64,000 nucleotides of DNA from JBCCGL01 sp039029275 (GTDB lineage Bacteria; Pseudomonadota; Gammaproteobacteria; JBCCGL01), in NCBI GenBank assembly GCA_039029275.1, contig JBCCGL010000015.1:1-64000 (forward strand). Direction: 5' to 3'. Positions within the stretch are counted from its first letter, which is position 1; every line of letters starts with the position of its first letter. Below the pieces are notes generated by a model. It worked only from the letters and a program-made list of their open reading frames with translations, ran no database searches and was not told the DNA's origin. Below, piece by piece: positions 22,752 through 31,488 of this stretch. Position numbers and translations under genes: made by a program.

Positions 22752-24923
22752 ATGTCGCTAAAAATTGTAAGAAAAAGCGACGATTGCGTGATGTTTTTAA
22801 AGTACAATGGCGTCCGTCATGGAATCAAAAATTTATCTGCCAGCTTCATGCAAGCCCATAGCTTAATCGACAAAATCATTCGTTTGGACCGCAACGTGAA
22901 GCGTGCAATTGCGGTTTGTGCGGATGTGGTAGTGCTATCGACTGTGATGGCCAGCGCTATCTATATTCGTCTCTTTGACGGTTTTCTGGCAGCGTGGGAC
23001 AGCTATGTCTGGCTAATTCTCGCCGCGCCACTTGTATCAATCCCGGTGTTTATTCGTTTTGGTCTTTATCGCGCGGTTTTGCGTTACATCGGGCGTGAGG
23101 CGGTTATCACGGTTTTCAATGCCGTTACCTTGTCGTCCTTGTTGATGGCGTTGGTTATCTTTTTCGCAAGTCGTTCAATTGATGTTGTTGTGCCGCGTTC
23201 GACGGTACTCAACTTCTGGTTAATGACATTGGTGGCGGTTGGCGCTGTTAGATATCTGGCGCGTCAGATTCTTGTTAAGGGTTCATTTTCATTCGATTTC
23301 ACATCGGGGCAGCGCAACCGGTCAGCCTTTAGCACTACGCCAGTTGCGATTTACGGTGCCGGCACGGCCGGTTACCAGCTATTTGAAGCTCTGCGGTACC
23401 GCGCGAGCTATCGGCCTGTCGCATTCATAGACGATGACGATTCGCTACACGGACGATCGATAGCGGGCGTGCGTGTATACAATGCACGTCAGATCGAAGA
23501 AATGATTCGTCAAACCGGCGCTCAGGAATTACTCCTCGCGATCCCATCGTTGAGCCGCCGACGCCGGGCGGAATTGCTTGATTATTTGGAGCCGCTGCCG
23601 CTTCGGGTGCGCACGGTACCCAGCATTCAAGATCTTGCGAGCGGCCGACTGAAAGTTGACGACATCAGCGAGGTCGGTATCACCGATTTACTTCAGCGTG
23701 AAGAAGTTTCGCCGCGCGACGATCTGCTCGAGCAATGCATTCGCGGAAAATCAGTTTTGGTAACCGGGGCGGGTGGCTCGATCGGTGCTGAGCTTTGCCG
23801 GCAGATCGTCAATCTTAAGCCGAGCCGCCTGATTCTCATTGAGCATTCCGAATTTAATCTTTATGCGATTCAGGGTGAAATCGAACGGATCGTCGAAGTC
23901 GAGTCGCTTGATGTCATCGTTACGTCGATTCTCTGTTCGATAAAGAACGCTACGCAAATGCGGTCAGTGATGGAAACCTACAGGGTCGACACGGTTTATC
24001 ACGCGGCTGCTTACAAGCATGTGCCAATTGTCGAACATAACATTGCTGAAGGCTTAAATAACAATGTTGTTGGGACACTGACCACCGCCCAGGCTGCCAT
24101 CGTTACTGGCGTCAAAAACTTCGTGTTGATATCGACCGACAAGGCAGTGCGCCCAACCAACGTGATGGGGGCAAGTAAACGTCTTGCCGAAATGGTATTA
24201 CAAGCGTTAAGTAGTAAGGATCGGCTGAAGCTATACGGTGAAGCATTCAGTTCGGCATCGCTAAGTCCGGTTGTGTCAAACAACACCCGATTTACGATGG
24301 TGCGATTTGGCAATGTGCTGGGCTCTTCCGGTTCGGTCATTCCCAAGTTTCGCGAGCAAATCCGTAATGGCGGACCGATTACTGTCACCCATCCACAAAT
24401 CACACGTTATTTCATGACCATACCCGAAGCCGCTCAGTTAGTGATACAGGCCGGATCAATGGGCGAGGGCGGGGATGTCTTCGTGCTGGATATGGGCGAA
24501 CCCGTCAAGATTCTCGATTTGGCGACGAAAATGGTGCACCTGTCCGGTCTATCGGTGATCGACGAGAAGAATCCCGCCGGTGATATTGCAATTGAATTCA
24601 CGGGTTTACGCCCGGGCGAGAAATTGTTCGAAGAGTTGCTAATTGGCGACAACGTGACCGGCACCGGGCACAGCATGATTATGCGGGCGCATGAGGAATC
24701 CGTAACATGGGAGGAGATGCAGCTGATTCTGGACAGGCTTGCCGAAGGTCTAGCCAAACCGGACTATGTTGACGTTCGCCGCATTCTGATTGAGCACGTT
24801 AAGGGTTACAAGCCTCAGGGCGGAATAGTCGACTGGATCTATCGTGGTACCGAGACGGCGGATTCTCAGACTTCAGGGGTTGTGGATATTCAGGAAGCCG
24901 CCAAGCGCAAACGCGTGCAGTAG
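22752..24923 (+). CDS. Membrane-bound UDP-GlcNAc 4,6-dehydratase (WbpM/PglF/CapD family)
   Basis: The protein has 723 residues. About four N-terminal membrane segments (residues 50-165) come first, then a CoA-binding-like Rossmann domain (VAIYGAGTAGYQLFEAL), then the extended-SDR dehydratase domain with VLVTGAGGSIGAELCRQI near residue 336. The family makes UDP-2-acetamido-4-keto-6-deoxyhexose, the entry to bacillosamine- and legionaminic-type sugars. ATG 22752 has a poorly spaced GGTGGTG; ATG 22848 gives a start closer to relatives. It is cut off from the rest of the sugar locus by the miaB-lnt operon. Confidence 0.92.
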   Translation: MSLKIVRKSDDCVMFLKYNGVRHGIKNLSASFMQAHSLIDKIIRLDRNVKRAIAVCADVVVLSTVMASAIYIRLFDGFLAAWDSYVWLILAAPLVSIPVFIRFGLYRAVLRYIGREAVITVFNAVTLSSLLMALVIFFASRSIDVVVPRSTVLNFWLMTLVAVGAVRYLARQILVKGSFSFDFTSGQRNRSAFSTTPVAIYGAGTAGYQLFEALRYRASYRPVAFIDDDDSLHGRSIAGVRVYNARQIEEMIRQTGAQELLLAIPSLSRRRRAELLDYLEPLPLRVRTVPSIQDLASGRLKVDDISEVGITDLLQREEVSPRDDLLEQCIRGKSVLVTGAGGSIGAELCRQIVNLKPSRLILIEHSEFNLYAIQGEIERIVEVESLDVIVTSILCSIKNATQMRSVMETYRVDTVYHAAAYKHVPIVEHNIAEGLNNNVVGTLTTAQAAIVTGVKNFVLISTDKAVRPTNVMGASKRLAEMVLQALSSKDRLKLYGEAFSSASLSPVVSNNTRFTMVRFGNVLGSSGSVIPKFREQIRNGGPITVTHPQITRYFMTIPEAAQLVIQAGSMGEGGDVFVLDMGEPVKILDLATKMVHLSGLSVIDEKNPAGDIAIEFTGLRPGEKLFEELLIGDNVTGTGHSMIMRAHEESVTWEEMQLILDRLAEGLAKPDYVDVRRILIEHVKGYKPQGGIVDWIYRGTETADSQTSGVVDIQEAAKRKRVQ

Positions 24924-25031
24924 CCGCGAGTGCGAGTGAATCCAAACCGCATTGAAAAATGCAGAAAACCCAGTGATTTTCGGGCGAATTCGTTGTAAGG
25001 TCGCCGACTTTTCGCTAAATTCCCGATAACA

Positions 25032-26402
25032 ATGTCACGCAAGGTTTACATCAAGACGCACGGATGTCAGATGAATGAGTACGACTCAGCCAAGATGCTG
25101 GACGTGCTCGCGGATAGTTGTGACATCCAGCCCACCGACAACCCGGCAGCGGCGGACGTTCTACTGCTTAACACCTGTTCGATACGCGAGAAAGCGCAAG
25201 AAAAAGTATTCTCCGAACTTGGCCGTTGGCAAAAGCTTAAGGCGGATAATCCCGACGTTGTCATCGGTGTCGCCGGTTGTGTCGCGAGTCAGGAAGGCGA
25301 GGCGATTCAGCAGCGTGCGCCGCAGGTCGATATCGTATTTGGGCCGCAAACCCTGCACCGCCTGCCTGAAATGCTCGCCTCAAACGCCAAAAAGCGCATT
25401 CCCATCGTCGATATCTCGTTTCCAGAGATTGAGAAATTTGACAATTTGCCCGAGCCAAAGGCTGACGGGCCGACAGCCTTTGTTTCGATTATGGAGGGGT
25501 GCAGCAAATATTGCTCTTTCTGTGTAGTGCCGTACACTCGTGGCGAAGAAGTCAGCCGCCCATTCGATGATGTGATCGCCGAGTGCGTGCTGCTCGCTGA
25601 ACAAGGCGTGCGCGAGATTAATTTGCTCGGGCAAAATGTGAATGCGTATCGCGGTCTGATGTTCGACGGGGAGATCGCCGATCTCGCCTTGCTGATCCAG
25701 TACGTGGCTGCCATTGATGGCATTGACCGCATTCGCTATACCACTTCGCATCCTGTCGAATTCAGCGACAGTCTGATAGACGTGTACGCGCATGTGCCTG
25801 AACTGGTCAGCTTTGTGCATCTGCCGGTACAGGCCGGGTCAGATCGCGTTCTTGCCGCGATGAAGCGAGGTCATACAGCGATAGAGTACAAGTCGAAGAT
25901 CCGGCGCCTGCGCAAAGTGCGGCCAGGAATCACCATTTCATCTGACTTCATTGTCGGTTTTCCGAGCGAAACCGAACGCGACTTTGAAAACACCATGAAA
26001 CTGATTCGCGACGTCGGTTTCGATCAATCCTACAGCTTCGTTTACAGCGCCCGTCCCGGCACACCCGCAGCCAGTCTGATCGATGACACGGATTTGCAGA
26101 CCAAGAAGCAACGTCTCGCGACTCTGCAGTCTCAGATCAATGAACAAGCGGCAACAATCAGTAAGGCTATGATTGGCGGCGTTGAGCGCATACTGGTCGA
26201 ACGTCCGGCACGACGTGGATCGGGAGAATTTGCAGGGCGAACTGAAAACAATCGCGTGGTGAACTTTCCTGGTGATGAATCAATGATCGGGTGCTTTATC
26301 GATGTCAGGATTACCGAGGCTAAACCGAATTCCTTGCGTGGCGAATTCGTTTCCTTTAACGATCCTCACCGCCACCCTATTCCTGAGCAACACATTGCAT
26401 GA
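25032..26402 (+). CDS. miaB: tRNA-2-methylthio-N6-dimethylallyladenosine synthase
   Basis: MiaB is a radical-SAM methylthiotransferase acting on A37 of tRNAs. The radical-SAM cluster is C157, C161 and C164 (CSKYCSFC). The auxiliary cluster cysteines are C12, C49 and C83 in the N-terminal domain, and a TRAM domain ends the protein. It has 456 residues. The start MSRKVYIKTHGCQMNEYDS is fixed by homology, yet no ribosome binding site precedes it. TTGTAA-17 bp-TAAATT at 24993-25021 would give an almost leaderless mRNA. It overlaps phoH by 4 nt. Confidence 0.97.
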   Translation: MSRKVYIKTHGCQMNEYDSAKMLDVLADSCDIQPTDNPAAADVLLLNTCSIREKAQEKVFSELGRWQKLKADNPDVVIGVAGCVASQEGEAIQQRAPQVDIVFGPQTLHRLPEMLASNAKKRIPIVDISFPEIEKFDNLPEPKADGPTAFVSIMEGCSKYCSFCVVPYTRGEEVSRPFDDVIAECVLLAEQGVREINLLGQNVNAYRGLMFDGEIADLALLIQYVAAIDGIDRIRYTTSHPVEFSDSLIDVYAHVPELVSFVHLPVQAGSDRVLAAMKRGHTAIEYKSKIRRLRKVRPGITISSDFIVGFPSETERDFENTMKLIRDVGFDQSYSFVYSARPGTPAASLIDDTDLQTKKQRLATLQSQINEQAATISKAMIGGVERILVERPARRGSGEFAGRTENNRVVNFPGDESMIGCFIDVRITEAKPNSLRGEFVSFNDPHRHPIPEQHIA

Positions 26403-27391
26403 CGCAAAGCATTGAGTTTCGACTCGAACCAACCGATAACCAGCGCCTTGCCAATCTCTGCGGCCAGTTCGACGAGCACCTCAAGCAGGTCGAGGCGCGA
26501 TTAGGCGTCGAAGTGCAAAATCGAGGAGATTGCTTTCGCGTCTCGGGAGACGCTAAGGCGGTCGCGGCTGCCAGTACTGTTTTGCGCGACCTATACCGCG
26601 CAACCGATGAATCGGCCTTGTCTCCGGAACGCGTTCACCTCTACTTGCAAGAATCGGGAATCGACCAGTTGCTCGACGCAGCGGATACAACGGATAAGAC
26701 ATCCGAGCGCGTAAATATCGTGCTCAAACGCCAGCGTGTTGAATGCCGCGGTGGCCATCAAACGGCTTATGTGAATAGCATTCGCGCGCGCGACCTCACC
26801 TTCGGTATTGGACCCGCCGGAACCGGCAAAACGTATCTCGCAGTTGCCTGCGCGGTCGAGGCGTTGGAATCCGACCTGGTTCGGCGACTGGTGCTGGTGC
26901 GCCCGGCGGTTGAAGCAGGCGAGCGGCTTGGATTTTTACCCGGCGATCTGGCGCAAAAAGTCGATCCCTATTTACGCCCGATTTACGACGCACTCTACGA
27001 ATTTATGGGATTCGAGCGGGTCGCAAAACTGATTGAGCGCAACGTCATTGAAGTTGCACCTCTGGCCTATATGCGCGGCCGCACGCTGAATCACTCCGCG
27101 GTGATAATGGACGAGGCGCAAAACACCACGGTCGAACAGATGAAAATGTTCCTCACCCGCATCGGTTTTGGCTCGCATGCGATCGTCACCGGCGACGTCA
27201 CGCAAATTGATTTACCCAAGCACACCACGTCGGGACTGGTGCACGTCACCCGCGTATTGTCAGATATTGACGACATTGGATTCGTGCATTTTGACGCGCG
27301 CGACGTGGTTCGCCATCCCTTGGTTAAGCGCATTGTCAGTGCGTATCACAAAGCCGAGCAGGCCGACGCCAAAAAACAGGTCGGTGATTAG
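26399..27391 (+). CDS. phoH: PhoH-like ATPase
   Basis: A 330-residue PhoH/YbeZ-type ATPase, probably involved in RNA metabolism with YbeY. Walker A is GPAGTGKTYLAVA near residue 139, and Walker B lies in VIMDEAQNTTVEQMKMFLTR. The N-terminal 100 residues resemble the usual KH-like extension. It overlaps miaB by 4 nt and shares one base with ybeY, the conserved gammaproteobacterial order. Confidence 0.96.
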   Translation: MTQSIEFRLEPTDNQRLANLCGQFDEHLKQVEARLGVEVQNRGDCFRVSGDAKAVAAASTVLRDLYRATDESALSPERVHLYLQESGIDQLLDAADTTDKTSERVNIVLKRQRVECRGGHQTAYVNSIRARDLTFGIGPAGTGKTYLAVACAVEALESDLVRRLVLVRPAVEAGERLGFLPGDLAQKVDPYLRPIYDALYEFMGFERVAKLIERNVIEVAPLAYMRGRTLNHSAVIMDEAQNTTVEQMKMFLTRIGFGSHAIVTGDVTQIDLPKHTTSGLVHVTRVLSDIDDIGFVHFDARDVVRHPLVKRIVSAYHKAEQADAKKQVGD

Positions 27392-27849
27392 TGGTGAATG
27401 TGCATGTGCAATATGCCGTGCGGCCGTCTCACGTCCCCGACGAATCGAGTATTACACGATGGGCTCAATCGGTATTTGACAAGAGCCATCGCGGCGAGTT
27501 GACGGTTCGTTTGGTAAGCGAATCCGAGAGCTGCGCGTTGAATAAACAGTATCGCGGGCTAAATAAGTCGACCAATGTGCTTTCTTTTCCGGCGGATTGG
27601 GCGAGTGACGATGGTGGCGAATACTTTGGCGATCTGGCCATTTGCGCCGACGTGGTTGCACGTGAATCGCGTGATCAGGGTAAATCAACCACCGCGCATT
27701 GGGCGCATATGGTTGTGCACGGCGTTCTGCATCTTCTGGGTTATGATCACCAGTCGAACGACGAAGCCGTGGAAATGGAATCTCGCGAGATCGGTCTGTT
27801 GGCGGGCCTGGGTTTTGACAATCCGTATGAACAAGAACATTCTCACTAG
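27391..27849 (+). CDS. ybeY: Endoribonuclease YbeY
   Basis: A metal-dependent RNase for 16S rRNA 3' end maturation and ribosome quality control. The zinc motif HGVLHLLGYDH has the three histidines of Hx3Hx5H near residue 110. NKQYRGLNKSTNVLSFP is typical. The start is GTG 27391 (TAGTG overlap with phoH); GTG 27394 is equally possible. The product is 152 residues. Confidence 0.96.
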   Translation: MVNVHVQYAVRPSHVPDESSITRWAQSVFDKSHRGELTVRLVSESESCALNKQYRGLNKSTNVLSFPADWASDDGGEYFGDLAICADVVARESRDQGKSTTAHWAHMVVHGVLHLLGYDHQSNDEAVEMESREIGLLAGLGFDNPYEQEHSH

Positions 27850-27872
27850 GTGGTGAGGTACGATTTAACAGT

Positions 27873-28703
27873 ATGAGCGACGATCCCGGCGACAGTAGTC
27901 AGCGATCCTTAATGGATCGCATCGTTCAGGCCTTTGGTGGCGAACCTCGCGACCAGAGTGAAGTATTGGAGATTTTGCGCGACGCCGCGCGCCGTTCGTT
28001 GGTGGATACCGACGCAATGGCGATGATTGAAGGAGTGTTTCAAGTCGCGGATATGCAGGTTCGCGACATTATGATCCCGCGGGCACAAATGGTTGTTATC
28101 GAGGCGGAAGACCCTTTCGACGAAATTCTTAGCACAATTGTCCAGTCCGGACACTCGCGCTTTCCCATGATTGGCGAAAACAAAGACGAAGTTCTTGGTG
28201 TATTGCTGGCCAAAGATTTTTTGCGCTTCACCTTAATGGACAAAAGCGATCTTCCCGACGTGCGCTCGCTGGCGCGTTCGGCCGTTTTTACACCGGAAAG
28301 CAAGCGGCTCAACGTGTTGCTTAAGGAGTTTCGTACTAATCGGAACCACATGGCGATAGTGGTCGACGAATACGGTGGCGTTGCCGGGCTGGTAACGATT
28401 GAAGACGTACTTGAGCAGATTGTTGGCGAGATCGACGACGAACACGATGCCGAAGAGGACGTTAATGTTCGCGAAACGGCAAAGGGGGTTTTCACGATTC
28501 GTGCGTTGATGCCGATCGACGAATTCAACGAATTTTTTAAGGAATCGTTTAGCGACGAGGAATACGACACCATTGGCGGGTTGGTAATGCACCATGCGGG
28601 GCATATGCCTCGTCCCGGTGAAATCGTTTCTGTCCACGAGCGCGAATTTAAAGTACTGGCAGGCGACTCGCGCCGCATTCATCTACTGCAGCTTTCCACC
28701 TAG
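27873..28703 (+). CDS. corC: CorC/YbeX family protein with CBS domains
   Basis: A 276-residue cytosolic CBS-pair protein with a C-terminal CorC_HlyC (transporter-associated) domain. It was named for magnesium/cobalt efflux in enterobacteria, and has more recently been linked to ribosome metabolism with YbeY. CBS segments are DIMIPRAQMVVIEAEDPFDEIL and MAIVVDEYGGVAGLVTIEDVLEQIVGEI. It has no membrane domain. It stands between ybeY and lnt as in E. coli. Confidence 0.95.
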   Translation: MSDDPGDSSQRSLMDRIVQAFGGEPRDQSEVLEILRDAARRSLVDTDAMAMIEGVFQVADMQVRDIMIPRAQMVVIEAEDPFDEILSTIVQSGHSRFPMIGENKDEVLGVLLAKDFLRFTLMDKSDLPDVRSLARSAVFTPESKRLNVLLKEFRTNRNHMAIVVDEYGGVAGLVTIEDVLEQIVGEIDDEHDAEEDVNVRETAKGVFTIRALMPIDEFNEFFKESFSDEEYDTIGGLVMHHAGHMPRPGEIVSVHEREFKVLAGDSRRIHLLQLST

Positions 28704-28732
28704 CAAATATTACGACCTCGTAGCCGTTAGTA

Positions 28733-30298
28733 ATGAACTCTTTGGCGGATAAACCAATCGTCGCGCGTTTGATTGCCTTGATGTCGGGCGTCGCTCTTCC
28801 ATTCGCATACGCTCCCTACGAAGTCCGTGTTTTGGCTGTGCTTTGCCCGGCAGTTTTATTTTGGCTCTGGAGGCACGGGAATACGCGCCACGTTGTGTTG
28901 TGCGGATTGCTTTTCGGGGTCGGCATGTTTGGCGCTGGCACTCATTGGATTTACTACAGCCTGAAGCTGTTTGGTGACGCGATCGCGCCGCTCGCGACCG
29001 TGATTACCGGCGGTTTCATTTTGTGGTTCGCCGCTTACCTAGCGGTGCTCGCCTGGATTTTGTGTCGGTTTTTCAGACGTGAGAAAAACAACGATAACAA
29101 CGATAACAACGTTTTCTGGCTCATAGGTGTGTTGCCAGCAATGTGGAGCTTGGGTGAGTTATTTCGGGGTTGGTTTCTGACCGGGTTCCCCTGGTTGTCG
29201 CTTGGATACAGCCAAATCGATACTTGGTTAGGCGGCTATGCACCTGTGCTCGGAGTTTACGGGGTAGGTTGGATGGTCGCGATGTCGTCTGGTGCTCTAA
29301 TTGCACTCGTCGTCTCGCAAAATCGCAACCGCTGTATTGCGGCGGTGTGGCTGCTAGCGATTTGGGGGGGCGGCTTTGCCCTGAAAGGCATCGAGTGGAG
29401 CGAGCCAGCGGGTGAACCCATTACAGTGCGCATGGTGCAAGGCAACATTGAGCAGCATCACAAGTTTATGGCCGAACTCCTTGAACCATCGATAGAGAGG
29501 TACAAGGAACTCAGTCATAGCGACGAACCGGTTGATTTGATCGTCTGGCCCGAGTCTGCCATCCCGACATTTTTCTACAAGATTGATCAGGAACTAGCTG
29601 ACTTCTCCGAGTCGATGCTTGAGCAGGGCACGCGGGTCCTGACCGGTGGATTCATCTATGATCGCAGCAATGACCGGTACTACAACAGCCTTCGCATGCT
29701 GGATGATCCTGACGCATACTACCACAAAAAGCATCTTGTGCCCTTCGGTGAATACATGCCGTTTCGCCCTCTAATTGGATTTCTGCAGGAGTTCATTACA
29801 ATTCCGATGTCGGATCTCTCTTCGGGGGAGGTCGGTGCCAAAGGCTTGACAATAAACGGACATTTAATTGCCCCATCAATCTGTTACGAAGATGCTTTTG
29901 GGGAAGAGATGATCAGGCATTTTCCCGAGGCTGCTTTGTTACTCAATGTGAGTAACGATAGCTGGTTTGGAGATTCAGCGGCGCCGTATCAGCATCTGGA
30001 GATTGCGAGGATGCGATCGCTTGAATTTTCTAGGTCTATGGTGCGTGTGACGAATACTGGAGTGTCAGCATTTATTGATTCGCGTGGTAAAATTCGCGCT
30101 GAAATCGAACTGGGTGAAGCGAACGCGGCCAATGTTCGATTGCAGCCGCGTGGCGGACAGACCCCTTATTTACTTTTCGCAAATAAGATGATCCTGCTGA
30201 TTCTTATCATCTGTCTGTTTGTTTTATGGTTTATGGTCGGACATTCACCTATTCATCAAAAATGCGAATCTTCACGCGTCAAACGGGAAAGTGTGTGA
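28733..30298 (+). CDS. lnt: Apolipoprotein N-acyltransferase
   Basis: Lnt adds the third acyl chain to lipoproteins in the inner membrane. Several N-terminal membrane helices (residues 1-215) precede a nitrilase-like domain. The catalytic triad is visible: E in VWPESAIPTF, K in YHKKHLVPFGEY and C in APSICYEDAFGEE. One C-terminal helix follows. The length is 521 residues. A low-complexity KNNDNNDNN insert lies in a loop. The next gene, wzz, starts 5 nt later, so the sugar locus may be read from this operon. Confidence 0.97.
   Translation: MNSLADKPIVARLIALMSGVALPFAYAPYEVRVLAVLCPAVLFWLWRHGNTRHVVLCGLLFGVGMFGAGTHWIYYSLKLFGDAIAPLATVITGGFILWFAAYLAVLAWILCRFFRREKNNDNNDNNVFWLIGVLPAMWSLGELFRGWFLTGFPWLSLGYSQIDTWLGGYAPVLGVYGVGWMVAMSSGALIALVVSQNRNRCIAAVWLLAIWGGGFALKGIEWSEPAGEPITVRMVQGNIEQHHKFMAELLEPSIERYKELSHSDEPVDLIVWPESAIPTFFYKIDQELADFSESMLEQGTRVLTGGFIYDRSNDRYYNSLRMLDDPDAYYHKKHLVPFGEYMPFRPLIGFLQEFITIPMSDLSSGEVGAKGLTINGHLIAPSICYEDAFGEEMIRHFPEAALLLNVSNDSWFGDSAAPYQHLEIARMRSLEFSRSMVRVTNTGVSAFIDSRGKIRAEIELGEANAANVRLQPRGGQTPYLLFANKMILLILIICLFVLWFMVGHSPIHQKCESSRVKRESV
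29087..29111 (+). repeat. In-frame 9-nt microrepeat in lnt
   Basis: The unit AACAACGAT is present nearly three times and encodes Asn-Asn-Asp repeats between two membrane helices. The 9-nt unit keeps the frame, so copy-number change would lengthen or shorten a loop rather than break the gene. Confidence 0.75.
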
Positions 30299-30303
30299 TC
30301 TGA

Positions 30304-31380
30304 ATGAATAAGCAAACGATAATAGGAAATCAATTCGAAGGCGAAAGCGTAGACATAGTAGACGTTATTGTGTACTTCAGGCAAAGAATGACTAAGCTTT
30401 TGCTCACATTTTTCGCATTCTTTTTCCCATTTCTGATCTATCTTCTCGTTGCCCCGACAGTGTATCGCGCGGAAGTTTATTTTCTTGCGCCCCAGCTAAA
30501 GGATATTCAACCGCTTAACATTGTGAATACAGTCAACGCGGTCCGGCAGTTCGATGAGGTGTCAGTTGACGATGTATATCAAAAGTTCCTGACAAATCTG
30601 GACTCCAGAAATTTACGTTGGGAGTTTTTTGAGCAACAAAATTTGCTGGAGCACTTTAAAACTCAAGGAGATCTAGGAAAGTATCAGGTGTTCCTCGAAG
30701 AGTTTAACGAATTTTTAGTCGTCACTAAACCCGAAAGCACCGAAACGGAGTCCGCGAAAATTCACTTTGATATGACTGAATCTGACACTGCGGCAGAATC
30801 CCTGCAAGCGTTCGTTGATTTTGTCATGAATCGAACCGTTATCGACCTCGCCGATGGCGTGCAGTCCGAGCTTGATGCAACTGTTGCCTTTCTGGAAAAC
30901 GAAGCTGCAACAAAACTAAAGCTTGCCAAGCTGCGACGCGAAGACTATCAGCAGGCACTACACGAGGCACTTGTCGTCGCAAGGCGTGTCGGGATTCGTT
31001 CTAGTGATCTCGTAAGCACCAACAAAACGTCTCAATCAATGACCATATCGATAGACAATAATGGTGTTCCGCTTTACACAAGAGGGGTTGAGGTGCTTGA
31101 AGCCGAACTTGAAGTGTTGAAGAATCGTGAAAACGACGAAGCGTTTGTCTCAGGTTTGCGAAACGTACAGGAACAGTTGGACAAATTGAAAACAATTCGC
31201 ATCGAAAGAAATAGCATTCACCCCGCTAGATTGGATCAACGCAGTGTTGTACTCGACAAGCCGGCAAGCCCAGATGTAAAAAGGATTCTGATGATTGGAT
31301 TCGTTCTATCGTTATTCTTTACCTTCATTCTGCATCTTGCGTGGTATTTTTTGAGAGGGATAGATTTTGAATCAAAATGA
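30304..31380 (+). CDS. wzz: Wzz-type polysaccharide chain-length regulator
   Basis: A 358-residue polysaccharide co-polymerase that sets O-antigen chain length. It has the expected plan: a membrane helix near residues 36-54, a large periplasmic part with coiled coil (about 200-300), a proline-containing stretch (VVLDKPASPDVKR) and a second helix near 330-350. There is no tyrosine kinase domain, so it is Wzz-like rather than Wzc-like. It is the first gene of the polysaccharide locus. Confidence 0.88.
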   Translation: MNKQTIIGNQFEGESVDIVDVIVYFRQRMTKLLLTFFAFFFPFLIYLLVAPTVYRAEVYFLAPQLKDIQPLNIVNTVNAVRQFDEVSVDDVYQKFLTNLDSRNLRWEFFEQQNLLEHFKTQGDLGKYQVFLEEFNEFLVVTKPESTETESAKIHFDMTESDTAAESLQAFVDFVMNRTVIDLADGVQSELDATVAFLENEAATKLKLAKLRREDYQQALHEALVVARRVGIRSSDLVSTNKTSQSMTISIDNNGVPLYTRGVEVLEAELEVLKNRENDEAFVSGLRNVQEQLDKLKTIRIERNSIHPARLDQRSVVLDKPASPDVKRILMIGFVLSLFFTFILHLAWYFLRGIDFESK

Positions 31381-31488
31381 TTGCCATTTTGAGTTGATCT
31401 CAATGTGTAATTCTCCACGACGCTGAATTAGTCACATTGGGTCGGCAATGATGCTAAGTGCGTTGATGTACCAGTATGCCATCTTTTA

